In this document: in pieces, positions 25,154 to 39,058 of the stretch
How positions within the stretch are numbered: position 1 is the first letter of the stretch
How the letters are laid out: each line of letters opens with the position of its first letter
Assembly (NCBI GenBank): GCA_016801845.1
Contig: CM028914.1
Span: forward strand, 14,093,272-14,157,271
Length of the DNA: 64,000 nucleotides
Reading direction: 5' to 3'
Source of the DNA: Polydactylus sextarius
Taxonomy: Eukaryota; Chordata; Actinopteri; Polynemidae
Position numbers and translations under genes: made by a program
Notes under the pieces: generated by a model
Seen by the model: the letters and a program-made list of their open reading frames with translations, nothing else
The model's database searches: none
Told to the model about the DNA's origin: nothing

Positions 25154-26343
25154 CCTTCATAATCAAACTTCACAAACAGCTTGAACTTGTACAATACCTC
25201 AGAGAGTGAAAATTACAAAAAAAGTGCTGGTAACATTTACAAAAATCATCCTTACTTAGCAACAATCAGTTTATTCTTCCACACTTTTTTTAGTCTTTTG
25301 TATTAAGGCTTAATACTTCTGTATAAAGTATATGCAAGATAAGTCTTCACAGTTTTTCGAAAAAAGTCACAATATTATGTAACATAATGAAGCTTTTACG
25401 GCTATTTTCTTTATAATAACAAATACACATCACTGGTAAATATATGTGAAATACAGGGCTTATTGTAAAATGGCAAGTAATGATACTGTTTGCTGAGATA
25501 AATTGATTCCACACACTGTTATAGGAAACATACCATTGCTATAACTGAAGGAGGAAAAGAAAATGATAAGCATAAACACTTGGGAGATCGCCTCCAAACT
25601 TTGGCACATCCCATGAAACAATTTCACAAAATATGAGATTTATTTTTGAAATCATACATATGGAAGAATAGTTAAACTGGCATAAAGTGAAAACATGCTG
25701 TGTAGTAAGGTGCTAAATCAGAGATATTACGTTGCCAGCCTTTTTTTTTTCTTCTTTTTTTTTTTTTTTCCTGGTGTTTTTCGTTTTGTTTGTTTTTCGT
25801 TTTTTTTTTTTTTTTCCCCCACATGGACTGACATGAATAAGGTGCATTTGTAAGACTCAAGGCATGTAGGCCTTTCTCAGATGACAACAAAATATGTAAT
25901 AAATACAAGTTTTTTTTTGTTTGTTTGTTTGTTTGTTTGGTTTTTTTTTTTCTTTCAAAAAAGCAACCTAAATTAATTTGACCAATAGTCTTGAGGCGAC
26001 CTCGTATACTCATGCATTCCCATGGATTTAGAGAAATGAAGATCTCTAGTGCTGTTGTGTTACTCTGACTGTGGCATGTGAAAGTAAAAGCTGTATTGTT
26101 ATCTATGGTATGTGTAATTTGCTTTATTGTTTGTTTGTGTGTTTTTTTTGTTTTGTTTTTTTTTTACAATTTTTTATTTTCGTCTTTTTTTTTTTTCCTT
26201 TGCGATTTAACGTCCTTTTTTTTTCTTTTTTTCTTTTAACTGTTTGTTGAAATCGTGACAAACTTGATGAGTAAGGAGATGGAATAGAAAACTGAATGCG
26301 AAACTAAGCCAAGATATATTCACAAGATCCTCTAAGCTGCACT

Positions 26344-26376
<33 letters not shown>

Positions 26377-28181
26377 GGTCAACAGATGAGAGCTCTAGCC
26401 CTAGACTTACCAATTTCACCCTCATGCATACTGTACGGTTAAAGTGACGCAACAAGCTTGCTTAAATAGTCTACATCACAAAAGCAATTTGGTTTTAGTG
26501 CAAACACAATTGGCTGGCTTCAGCTTCTCAATAATAACAAGCTCACCAAGGAGATTACAAGAAGGCACATACTTATGCTTCCTCTAACACGCAACATATT
26601 TAGACAAACCGCAACATCTTTCAACAACACCACAAAGCGGTGAAAACAGGAAAGCTACTACATCCAGATAAAATGGTGAAGTTTCGCTGTTTGTGAATTA
26701 TTGAAATAATAATAATAAAAAAAAAAAATCGTTTGTATTTTTTTTTTACACTTATCCATCAAACGAAATAACACCGTAACGTTAAAGGTCGAGAATCGAA
26801 TGCTTCAATGTCGCGAAATGACCTCATTGAAAAAGGATGAAGTAATGATACATTTTGGTGGATTCTTTAAAAAATAAAATAAAAAAAAAAAACTAAAAAA
26901 AAAAAAAAAAACATACGCTGCCAATGACGTTGTGTTTAAATGATGAAGAAAATGTGCATTATTTGGATTTTTTTTCTATTTTCCTCTAAGAAATATTTCA
27001 TTATTGTTTCACTTTAAAGCATCGTTTTTTGTTTTTTTGTTTGTTGTAACATCCCAGATAAAAAGCACTCAAAAGTGACCAAATATAAGACGAGTCTTTT
27101 TAAGGGGGAAAGGCGTGTGCACAACAGTGGACAGTTGCGGGTTTATCTTTTGGTTTTAAGTGTTCGTCTTTAAACGCGTTGGGTTGATTGGTTTGATTGA
27201 TTGATTGATTGATTGGTTGGTTGGTTTGTTGTGTAATGAAGACAACTGACATTTCACTTATGGGAAAAAAAAAAAAAAAAAGAATCATTCCCTCATACAT
27301 CCCGTTCCTAACTTCAGATCTGTTAAGAGCTGCTTGATTTGTCCAAAACAATCACAGGAGGAAACAACAGTTTTAATGCCCCTCAAAAAATCTGGACACT
27401 GATACTCGGGGTAAGTAAGTAAATAAGAAAGTAAGTGCCGGGTGAAAAAAAAAAAAAAAAAACCTGCTACGAACAACAATATGTGGATTTCGTGTGCATT
27501 TTTTTTTTGTTTTGTTTAGTTTTTTTTTTTTTTTTTTTTAAAAAGGCGACCAATTCTGTACCTCTGAATAAAAGAAACAAATTAAAAAAACAAATCAAAA
27601 CTTGTCAAATATCACCATTTACTCAGCATTCCCACTGTGGGCAGACAACCGTCAAATACTATGGTTCAAAAAAATAAAATAAAATAAAATAAAAATAAAA
27701 AATGTGTTGAGTGAATTATATTGCTTTTGATAGAAGACCAAAAAAAGTCTAGTGCAAATCTCTTTTCTGGTTTGAGAAGTGGTGGTTGGTGGAATGAGAC
27801 TCAACGTTCGTATCTGCTCTAACATAGCAAAGAACATACCAGGTGAAATTGAGAACTGGCGTCCCTTTACAATTTTGTTTGTTTTTTTCTTTCTTTCTTT
27901 CTTTCTTTCTCAGTATCAAAGAGTTGCACTCTTTCTTTCTTCAGAAAATAAAATGTTACACAAGAAAATAAAAAATTAAAAAAAAAAAAAAAAAAAATCT
28001 GTCACCATGCAACAATTTTTTGGAAGGAGAACCCTAATAAATATTCTACAATATATGTAACCCATCACCGAATGAACGCAGTTAACCAGCACAAATAAAA
28101 ATAAAAAGGAGATGTCTTAAAACTCTTACATCTAAATGACTTTTTTTGTGTTTTGTTTTGAATGGGAGGATGGTGGCCATG

Positions 28182-28213
<32 letters not shown>

Positions 28214-28509
28214 TCACCCTCCCTCCCCGTACAGCTGGGAGGATGTGCTTCGTCTGTCGGCTCACACCTGTGCTAACGTGGTGTCGTCTGTGCAGTTTAC
28301 GTCTGTCAAATACATCTCTCAACTTGGAAATGTTGGAAAACTCGCTCCAGTCCAGTGTTTGACAAATCATATTATAAAAACGTTCTTGCACATACATTTA
28401 AAAAGAAGAAAAGAAAAAAAAAAAAAAAAAAAAGGAAAAAAAAAAAAAAAATCCCCTATTTCAAAACAGCAGTCAATACATGTCAAACAAGCTTGTTTCA
28501 TAACAACAA

Positions 28510-28510
28510 C

Positions 28511-28545
<35 letters not shown>
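28510..28545. repeat. (AAT)n microsatellite
   Basis: About 12 AAT units in the presumed zbtb20 3' UTR. Confidence 0.95.
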
Positions 28546-28547
<2 letters not shown>

Positions 28548-28664
28548 TACAAACCAACTTGGAGCATAAATTATCAAAAAAAAAAAAAAAAAAAAAGAAA
28601 AAACAAACTGAAAACACATTACTGCAGCATATATTTCAGGGTTGCTTAGTTGTGATGTTAACTA

Positions 28665-28667
<3 letters not shown>

Positions 28668-28704
<37 letters not shown>
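28668..28704. repeat. Poly(T) tract, 37 bp
   Basis: Uninterrupted T run, the longest homopolymer seen here. It reads as poly(A) in the zbtb20 transcript sense. Confidence 0.95.
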
Positions 28705-28707
<3 letters not shown>

Positions 28708-31295
28708 ACAACAGCTCCACTTCTGCCAAGTTCATAACTATATAGGAGAAGGGTTTCTTTTTGGAAGGGGAGGGGGGTTGGAGGTGGTAATAAAATATCA
28801 AGCTAATGTAGACAAAAAAAAAAAAAAAAACTAACAAAATATACACATATTTATAAGCACATCTCATAGTTCAACTCAAGTGCATGTTTACAAAAGCATC
28901 TACATACAAGATATGGCAGCAAAAAGCCTGAAAGCCAGATGAAAAAAATAAAATAAAATAAAACCCCTAGGCCTCTCTTTATATTAGGGCACATGTTAAT
29001 TTCTGATTTGCAATGTCAATATTTGAGAAATGCTCTAGTTCCTGGGTGTGAGAGAAAAAAAAAAAAACTCTTCCAATTACAGTAATCGAATTTGTCCTAT
29101 TTTGAACACAAAGGATGAAAAAAAAAACTATGACGTATAAACGTATACAGCAGATTCGAGCTACAATTCGACCTTACAGTGAAATAAAAACTATCGTTTC
29201 GTTAAATTGCGCCAAATGTTTTACATTCTGTGTGATGATTTACAAAAATAAATCATCGCTTTCATAAATATTTGGACCACGTTGCAACGTTTAAAATCCA
29301 CGTTACACTTTTGGTTTATTTTGTTTGTTTGTTTGTTTTTATCTCATCTTTAATCGAGTAGTGACGGCTGACTGATGCTTGGTTTTTATTTATTTAGTTT
29401 TACTTTTTCTCAGTGAATGTGAAGGACAGTAATATTCGCTCGGAGACATCGTGAGCTTCTCAGTTCGACTCGACTTGAATTGTTGCTGCGACAGAAAAAA
29501 TTGTGTGTTTGTTATTCTCTTTCCTTGTTTGTTTGTTTGTTTGTTTTTTTGGCTTAATAAACAACCTACAAATATGTGCAAACTTAACATCTTGGTCCAT
29601 CTCAAGTATAAATGGCTAAGTGTACTTTAAGTCACAACGTCAGATTAGTATTTTTTTTAGGGACAGCCTTAAAATATTAGACAGTGCCAATATGTGAAGA
29701 ACACTGTATCACAACGACAAAAAAGAAAGAAAAGAAAGAAAAAAGGCCCGACAAACTATTTAGATTGAATCCAATGTGAAGGTGAACGAGTCTAAATTTG
29801 CTCTAAATGTGTGTAATAGAAGACATAACCAACGATTACTGAGTATTATTCTGTTTTGTCAGAGGAACAATGCAACGTTTACAATCTTATACATGTTTTA
29901 ACATGCGACAGTTTACATCACAGCTACTGTGTCAGATTCATTTTTATGTTTTGTTGCATTTCTTATATATACATATATGTATGTATGTATATATATATAT
30001 ATATATGTATATATAAAAGAAACTCTATTTTGGTCTACAATAGGCAAATGAACACAACCACAAAACTATAAACAACTGATCAAGTGACAAAAAAACAAAA
30101 AAACAACCATAGATGTATTTTCACCAGCACCCCCGCCATGAGAAGAAAAAACCCAGAAAAAAAAAAAAAACACTAAAATCACTGTAGCAGTCTAGCCCGA
30201 TCATAGGAACCCCCACACACACGTATAGAAAAAAGAAATGTTAGTTTCTCCATAAAACGTAAAATGATCTCAACCCTTCTTTGGTTTGTCAAAAAAAAAA
30301 AAAAAAAAAACAAAAACAAAAAAACATTGTCTAGTATAGTTTCTTTTTTATTTATTTTTTTAACTGAATATTTTTTTTTTTTTTTTTTTTTTTTTAAATC
30401 TGACTCCTAATGATAAGCATGGCCCCTGTTTTTTTTTTTTTTTTTTTTTGATTTAATGAATTTATTTTTTTAAAACAAATTACCCCCCTTTTTTTTTAAA
30501 GAACATTAAACCGCTAAAACTGTTCGAAATCCAGGTCTGCTTGTCTCATTACGGCAGACGACGCGTGTTGGCTGAGACGACGACCAACGTTCTAAAGAGA
30601 AGAGCCTGACCTCTTTCTTTAGGATCGTTTTTGTATTTTGTTCGGTTATTTTTTATTTTTTTTTTTTTGTCTCTGTTTGGTGAGAGACCTACGCACAGAG
30701 TGACAGCATAGTGCATGTTGCCTTTTTAAAAATAAAAATAAAAAAAAAAACAACACCACTCCACACAAGCAGCTCCAAGCTTATGAGGTTCGTGATCTGG
30801 TGACGACGAAATTTTGAAATGAGACTTAATCGACTTTTAGTCGACTCAATAAACGTGATGGGCGATGTTTTTTTGTTTTTGTTTTTTTGCTGTTTTTTTG
30901 GTTTTTTTTGCTTTTTTTTTTGCTACTACGTGATCAAATATCGGACAGATCTGTAAAAACAACGTAACGCTGGAAATCCTCTTTAATATTAGGTTAGTTT
31001 AAGTGTGGAAAATGAATGCCAGACTAGGAGTTGGAATGTTCTGGACTTGAACAGGAATGCATGTTTTTAGTTACGCTGCTGCTGCACACTTGAACGCTAA
31101 TTATTGTCTCATCGAGCTGGACTAAACCACAAAAAAAAAAAAAAAAAAAAAAAATGACAGCGAGGACACAAAGAGGCTCAATGTTTTTAGTCTTTTACAG
31201 ACTCAAATCGCACTCAAATGTCCTTATTATTGTGATAAAACCCAAAAATACAAAACGATAGATACCAAACCACTGTTATCGAGGGACGCTTATTC

Positions 31296-31327
<32 letters not shown>

Positions 31328-32554
31328 TATCGTTTGTGCTCCGTCACAAAACTAAAGTTTTTTTTTTCCCTTTTACAGGAAACAAAGCTGTGTAGACAGG
31401 ACTGCATGCTTCATTTTGGACTGACAGATGACGGTTTTGATACCTGATGACGACGATGACGTTTTAGTTAAAAACTCATCAGAGTAGTGTAGTAAAACTG
31501 CATGTTCGGAGAAAACCATCCTGGCGAATATAATCTAGATGTTATTATAGCTTAGTTTAGCTGCGTTGTACTTAAAAATCTGAACAGCTGCTTCACTGTG
31601 TGTGTGTGTAAAAGCTCGACGTGAAAACAGAATCTGGATGTTTTTGTGTTTTTTTTTTGTTTTTGTTTCATTTTCTTTTTCTTCTTTTTTCTTCTTCTGT
31701 AAGATCTGAGCAGTTTGCTGTTTGTGTGTGTATGCGTGTGTGTCGATGTGACAGTTGGATGACAGGGACTAGCTATATCACATTGCCTACGTTATTTCAT
31801 GCTCCATTTTTAACATTAAACGTCTACGAAACTAAGCCGTCAAAATGTGTATTTGTTAATCATAGCTGTTTTCTCCTATTTACTTGAACACTATGTATTT
31901 ATGGAGGATTTAAAGATTAAAAATAAAGGCAATCACTTTCTTTTATCTCGACTGTCAGTAATTATGCTTTATCTAATTAAGTTTTAGAGACATTTCTTAC
32001 TTTAAATAATTTTTTAAAATGTCCTTATCCTGCTCGGCTGTCATGTCTAATTTAACAATAGTAATATAATTTTATTTTTCTAAATTTGGCTCAGTAACTA
32101 GGCTAGAGAGGGTTAAAGAGAAAACTGTGGTAATTAGTCCACAGGGGACAGAATAATAAGATATCCCAAAATCTTTTATCTAGCAGCCGCTCAGCCCTGA
32201 AACTTGATTTGTGTGTTTTTTTTTCATCGGACCATATTTCTCTTTCAGTTTTCATGTTGTTACACGAACCACCTAAAGACCTTTGAATTCTGAGCGCATG
32301 TGTTCATCTGTAGCCAAAACTTCTTCTTCTTTTTTTTCCCCCCTTCCTCCTTTTTTATTTTTTAAATTTGTAATCTCATTTTTGCTTCCAAGTAAAGGTT
32401 ATAAAAAAATAGTAAGAGTTAAAACAATTACTAGTCTAACGTTTAACGGCCGCTTTCTTTTCTCTCGTTGCTCGTCGCTTCTTGCCTTTTACAATTTCAA
32501 AGCTGTACTTGGACAACAAAGTTGTCAGATAAGATAAAACTTTAATGATCATTA

Positions 32555-32581
32555 TGTGTGTGTGTGTGTGTGTGTGTGTGG
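32555..32581. repeat. (GT)n microsatellite
   Basis: About 13 TG units in the presumed zbtb20 3' UTR. Confidence 0.95.
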
Positions 32582-35500
32582 GAGAAAAATGGGCAGCAGC
32601 TTGCATGTTGAAGTGCCTGTAACCAAGGTCAAAGGACGCGAGGTGGACTTTGTAATCAACTATTAAAGCGACCGCTTCTTACCGTTGCCTGCGCACCATG
32701 TTTTTGATGTTTTTCCCCACTTATTTAAAGTGTCAGTGAAGGTAACTAAAGCCACATTTATAGATTTAATAATCTGAAAAACGGCAAAAGTTACCACAGT
32801 GAGGTTTTTTAAATATATATTTTTTTTAAGATCCAAATGTTCAACATGGATTTTTTTGATTTTTTTCATTCATGGTGGCAGGCAGTGCGTTAAACGCCAC
32901 CTCTCCTAGTTGAAGAGGGGTGTGGCTCCCCCTGCTGTTCACTAAGTGCCACTGCCCTTTCCTCCCCACAGAGCATACAGTACAGTACAGAACAGTACAG
33001 TATATGGCTTATTTGCAAAAGGCAAACACTGAAAACCAACACGCCTCGTATCAATGACAGAGAGCAACGAGAAACAAACAAAATGGCCATTTAATTTCAA
33101 CACTTTAGTATTTAATCATCAATTACAATCTAATGCTACTAAATGTATATTTTATTTCTTTATTTATTTTATGCGTATCTAAACTTGATATTACTATTTT
33201 TTTTTTTTTTTTTTAAAAAACAATTTTCTCGCGATTGCATCATTTATATCTTTGAATCCTCCAAACTGTATAAATGTAAAGATAAAAAATAAAACTTGCA
33301 GATGTAGCCTTTACTGTATATGTATAGAACATTTCAGGTATTTTAAAGGGTTTCTCTTAGGATGCACTCACAACCACCAGTTTTTTTTTTTTTTTTTAGC
33401 AGTAATAGTATAAATAGTATAGTATTTTAATAGACCATTGTGTATATACTGTCTCTGTGCAATGTAGGAGAGAAAAACTATGAATATTCTGTATAGTTGC
33501 TGTATGTACTGATAGGCACTTGATAGGCATATTCCCTATATCCCACAAGGTACTGTATACTCTGGCTGCAACTATGTCTTTATCAAACTATCTGAAAATG
33601 TATTTTATTATCTGTGTGGAGATGGTGATACTTAAATATATATAGTATATTTGTAAGAAGTTATCTATTTCACTCTTATGTGTACTGTAGAAGGACAAGA
33701 AATGCAGTTAAGTATTATCTGAACGGTTTCATGTGTTTTCTGTATTCTACTCTTAACTTTGTGACTTTAATCATGCTTAGAAATAATAAAACGAGAAAAA
33801 ACAAAACGAAAAACAAAAACGAACGAAAAAACTGACTTAATAAAATGCGTGGAGACCAAGACTGAAAGACAAACAGGGAGATGGACACATGCTTATCAGA
33901 ATAAAATGAACCTGTTCCTTACTCAACATGACCCTCACCATTTACTATCTTCCATTTCCATGTTTTCATCTCAAGGCAAAGTATATATGCATATATAGTA
34001 CACCATTAAATATGACTCAATAACTGACTATCCTTAATCCAGTCGCATGAAGCTATGTATGTATAAACAACACCACTATGATCACCAGAAAAAAGCAGGA
34101 GGAAGTTTGAAATAAAGAAGTATAATGATGAATTAAACATACTGCAAGAAGGACAACAATGTACTGTAGACCCTGTGTCTCTACACTACGATAAACAAAA
34201 CATGAACAGTAATATATTTGAAACACAATACAAACAGCTGCAGGCTCAAGGCTATTTTCTACATTTCAATATGTTTTGTTCTGGAAAATATGCGTACACT
34301 TTGCAAAAAACATAAAGTCTAGACTTTTTTATTTTAATTTTTTTTTTCAAACTAACAACTAGAAGAAGCACGATTGAGATAAGGACTTATTTTTCTGGAT
34401 AATGTTGCAAACTTGTCAACAATTTTTCAACCAACTCGGTTGCAACACTGAGAAAAGAGAATTAAGCACCACCACGAGTAGCTGAAGCAGTATAAGGAAT
34501 ATATAACTATGGACAGTGAAGAGCGTGTGATGCTAATGCGACGAGGGAGAGAAGGAGAAAACTCTGGGTATGCTATAGCACGTTATGACACACTGGAGAG
34601 AAGGTTCTTCCCCTTTTCAAGCCCGGTCTGCTATCAAACACCTTATGATACAAGAAAGTCAACTGACGATGGGACGAGTTTATTAGCCCTCATCCGGATA
34701 ACGTTGAGATTGGCTACTTTTTGTTATTCCAAAACGAAAAAAAAAAAATAATAATAATCATGATAGAGAAAAACGACTGATAGTGTAATTCTGAAATCAA
34801 AATAGTTCAAAAACCAACATCGAGCTACTTAACCTACTATTTAGACCAATGATACCACAAAGCTGGTTGTACTCATCTAGCTACAGTCAATAGTGCATTT
34901 GATATATGTGTTTACACAAAATATGTAAAATTTAGGTGCCGTGAAGGAATGCTAGATCACTGGATACATACATTACACTGAAACAATTCAATTCATGTCT
35001 CTGCCTTTGCTTTCAAAGAAGTGATGATGTTAGTTTGGCAGTGTTTAACTTGGTACTGAACAGACAACAAACACCAACATCATGAGCTGTGCGCCATACA
35101 ATGTGGCAATACTGTTGGAAAGAGATCTCGGCAGTTGCTTACATATTCTATTTAGTGCATTGTCTGTTAAGGCATGAGATTACCCTCCACGTGCTGTGTA
35201 GAGACAAATATAGCACTAGCATGCAGCAATATTGCCATCCTGGCAACAACAGCTACAAACAGGAACCATACAGTTTAGGCTTTATATGCACACCATAAGA
35301 GAGACAGGCCCAATCAAATGTTAAATAATGTGCTACTTTTACTGAGGACTAACCTCATGCTTTTTCAGTGTGTTTCTCATGCGTGGCCAATCTTTGTTTT
35401 GTTTTTTTTTTTTTTTTTTTTTGGTTCGTTTTTACTTATTATTTCTTTATTTCATCACTTAACTTCACTTCTTGACTCCACAGGGATCTGAAATCAATCT

Positions 35501-36682
35501 TAGTAGCAATTATACGAAATTTATCATCAAAAAAACGCTTTGACGTAACGTCTCCAAACGATAAAAGTCAACAGTACTTGACCTTTAGGCTTTAGTCAAA
35601 TCTTAAAAACAAACTGTTTCAGGTGCTGTTGTTAGCCCCCCTCTTCAAAAAAAACAAAACAGAATTTAAAAAAAAAAAAAAAAAAAAAAAACAGGTTTGG
35701 AGAGCTGCTTCTTATAGTACCTGTGCTGCATATTGCAAAGGAAGCCCTACAGTTCAGATATTCCACTTATCAACAGTTTGATTAGGCTATATACCACACA
35801 CAGACACTCACCGACATACGAACACTAAGGAAGAGACACAACTGTGTACAACTGACTGACAGATATCAAAGAAGCTGCATTCCATCACCTCCACACACCG
35901 TTAAACCCACAGAAAGTTGTTCTAGGACACACATATCATTTATGTTACACACACACACACATTATAAATGTATTATCATTAATAATATAATAATAATAAG
36001 TTATTGTTATTATTACCTCCGCCAACGGGAGTTGGACGGGAGCTGTGTTTATTATTACTGTTGTTTCAACTGTTAATGTTGTTTGGCTTGGATGTTTGTG
36101 TTTTTTTTTTTTTTTAATTTTCATAGGAAAATTCTGTTTCTGTGTCTTAAACAAATGCAACTGAAGAACCTGTTATAGGGAACTGATAGCGTAAAAAGAA
36201 TGAATTCAAAGGTTCAAACATAGATGAGCACACATAATGGTATAGATTTAAATAAAAAATAAATGCTTGCATCAACACGGCACGAGTATATACTGTAGGT
36301 AACTGCAAGCAATAACAAAAGCCAAGAACCACTGAATTGCTTAATGAATAAATTGAAACAAAGCTATTCTATTACATGTGAACTCTACAACCAAATGTTA
36401 GATTTAAAAAAAAAAAAATCCTCTTTTTCTAAAACTATAATATCTCTGTTAACAGTAGTGCACTTATTGGTTTAAGCAGTGCAACATATATGCAAGAAAA
36501 TAATGCAGTCCACTTATCAAGATTTAAAAAAATGTTTTTTTTTTTCCTTTGAAATTGAATAAAAGAAAATCATAGAAGTTCATTTAAGGAAAAAAATGAT
36601 TAAATATTAAGCACAGGCATTTTTAAGAAAATGTGCAAAGTAGCACTTTGTTTTTTTTTTTTCCTTTCTCTCTCTGTATCTA

Positions 36683-36709
36683 CAGCAGGTCTTTTTTTAA
36701 GACCTGCTG
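36683..36709. repeat. Perfect inverted repeat, 11-bp arms, T5 loop
   Basis: CAGCAGGTCTT and AAGACCTGCTG flank TTTTT. Within the zbtb20 3' UTR it would form a short hairpin in RNA. Confidence 0.95.
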
Positions 36710-38069
36710 CACGCAGTTAGTTATTCTTTTAACGATGCAACTACTAAAAGTGTTTGCTCACATAAATGAGCAAATCCTTCAGATTGCAGTTGCAGGCAGT
36801 TGCATGTGTGTGTGTGTGTGTGTCCTAATTTTGGATAAAAAGCAATACAAAACAATTCAAATATCAGAAATGAGCCTTAAGTGATGTGATGCATGGATGA
36901 CAACTTGTGCACACTAGCTTCCAAATCTATTCTGTACATGCTGTGTCTAGGTTGGTTTTTTTTTTATTTGTTATTTAGAAAAATCAGGAATGTATACTAT
37001 TGTCTAGAAAGTCCATCTTGCAACTTGTGGTATATTATGAAACAGTGTCGTATTAATCTATGGAGCTACTTGTTTTGCTTTGAGACTGTATTATCTTTCA
37101 AAACGTTGCATACCATTTGAGCCTTCAGGGAGAGCTGGCACATAATGACTAATGTATTTAGCTCACACCTGCTGAAATAGCTTTGCAAGAGTAATAAACA
37201 GGTTATACAGGGGTTCTAGGCATTTATTTTCCAAATTCAAATTGAGCACCCCCACCCCCCCACCCCCTCTTTAACACTGTTCCAATCAACAATTTGCCTA
37301 AACTCCCCAGTATTATAATTCCATTATCATATTAAAAACCGCATCGGCTAGTCAATAACAACAATAGTTAAAGTGACAAATCTTTGTTTTAATCTACATC
37401 CCATAACAGTCAGGTGCAAGTTGATGAGCAGCAATAATGAAGAAAAGAGTTTAGTCGCATATTCCAGCCTGCCATAACTGTGGATGTAAAAAGGCTAAAA
37501 AAAACACCAGCAAAAGAATCTTTCTTTTTTTCTTATGTTTTGAAATGGAAGAGGTCTACTAGCCTTAACAGTCTTTTTTTTGTTTGTTTTTTAAAGATAT
37601 CAGTGGCAGTGTATGCAAATGAGTTAAACTCCAAACTTCAGAAAAAAAGAAACATATTTTTGCTCATATACTGTCTCATCAACACACCTTAATTTAGTAA
37701 ACCATCAAAATGCATGGACAACAATTACAAAACATATGAGAAGTATTTGTCCCTGTCACCATCGACCGTAGGTTACATTTCAGTAAAATGATTGAAATTG
37801 GTACCTTGACAACAGCTGCATTATAATCCCTTAATACCATAGGAATAAATAAAACCCAGTGTCAAATTAACTACTCTCTTTTTTATATTTTACATAAGAA
37901 GGCAATCTTGTGACCATCAGTATTCTTAGAGGGAATATGTAGCCCAACCCCAGATGATTTTTTTTTGTTATTGTTGTTGTAAATTATACCACAGTAAGCT
38001 TGGACATCTATAGTTTCCAAACTGGTCAGTATGGGTTCACAACTGCCATGATTTATGTTTCATGGCAAT

Positions 38070-38071
<2 letters not shown>

Positions 38072-38123
<52 letters not shown>
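38072..38123. repeat. (AC)n microsatellite
   Basis: About 26 AC units in the presumed zbtb20 3' UTR, 400 bp past the stop codon. Confidence 0.97.
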
Positions 38124-38126
<3 letters not shown>

Positions 38127-38522
38127 CAGACAGAAACATACAAATACACAAACACGCAGAACATGAATGCACATGTATATTCATTCAGACGTATCTACAC
38201 TAAAGGTGTGTTTGTGTGTATGTGTTTCTTTCGTAGGCCTTTCGGTAGTGTTCAACACATAAATCAGTATTTTAGGAAAGCATACATTTAGAGGCCTGTA
38301 GTTAGGATCCATCCAGTAGATCAATATCAAACTACTAAGCCTTAAGGCCACCATCTTTTTTTTCTTTTAGAATAACAGAAAAAAAAAATCTTTTTTTTTT
38401 TTTTGGGAAACTTAATGTGCCAGTGTCTATACTCATTACTCTTCATACCTCAAAATAAGAAAAGGAAAATCTAGTGCCATTTTATTTGTCATTCTTTTTG
38501 AAAGAAGTTTATCTATTTGTAC

Positions 38523-39058
38523 TTATCCATCGGAGACATGCATTCGCATGTGGTCATTGAAGTGCTCCATTTGGTCGAACTTGGCAGGGCAGACGGAGCA
38601 CACGTAGGTGGTCCCTTCTTGGCAGCTTGCTTCTGCAGCTACACCCACTCCTGTTCCAACCCCAGCCCCTACTCCAGCACCTCCACTCACTGGCATGGCG
38701 AGGGCCACCACGCCAGGTCCAGGCTCAGGGACAGCCATCGGCATGGGAATGGAGACGGGGCCCGGGGTACCTGCGCTCCCTGACAGCCCTGTGATGGCGC
38801 TGCCTGTGCTATGCAGGGCCATGTGCCTCTCCAGCAGGGTCTTGTGTGAGAACTTCTTCTTGCAGATGTAGCACTCATAGGACTTCTCTCCACGGTGCAG
38901 CCGCATGTGGACATTGAGAGAGCTCTTCTGGGTGAAACGCTTGTTGCAGATGCTGCACTGGTAGGCCCGCACCCCTGTGTGTGTCACCATATGTTTGATT
39001 AAGTAATCCTTCAGGGAGAACGAGCGCCAGCAGATGCTGCACTGATGAGGCTTCTCAC
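38523..39058 (-). CDS. zbtb20: zbtb20 last coding exon (fingers 2-5)
   Basis: 536 nt, phase 1, stop TAA at 38523-38525. It encodes EKPHQCSICWRSFSLKDY, VRAYQCSICNKRFTQKSS, GEKSYECYICKKKFSHKT and the final finger. The plus-strand frames here are shadows. Confidence 0.95.

Larger units (their letters stand above)
25148..38522 (-). other. zbtb20: Presumed zbtb20 3' UTR, ~13.4 kb
   Basis: The interval between the zbtb20 stop codon (38523) and the distal poly(A) signal holds no splice-supported or family-recognisable ORF on either strand. It is AT-rich and full of A and T homopolymers and small A+T repeats. Mammalian ZBTB20 is known for a very long 3' UTR, so a continuous UTR is the simplest reading. 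It also contains a (GT)n at 32555-32581, a (CA)n at 38072-38123, an (AAT)n at 28510-28545 and an 11-bp hairpin at 36683-36709. Transcript continuity is inferred. Confidence 0.55.

Noticed and set aside
28146..28834. Lysine-, phenylalanine- and asparagine-rich frames of about 160 codons
   Set aside because: They are produced by poly(A), poly(T) and AAT tracts in the presumed UTR, with no start context or family similarity.
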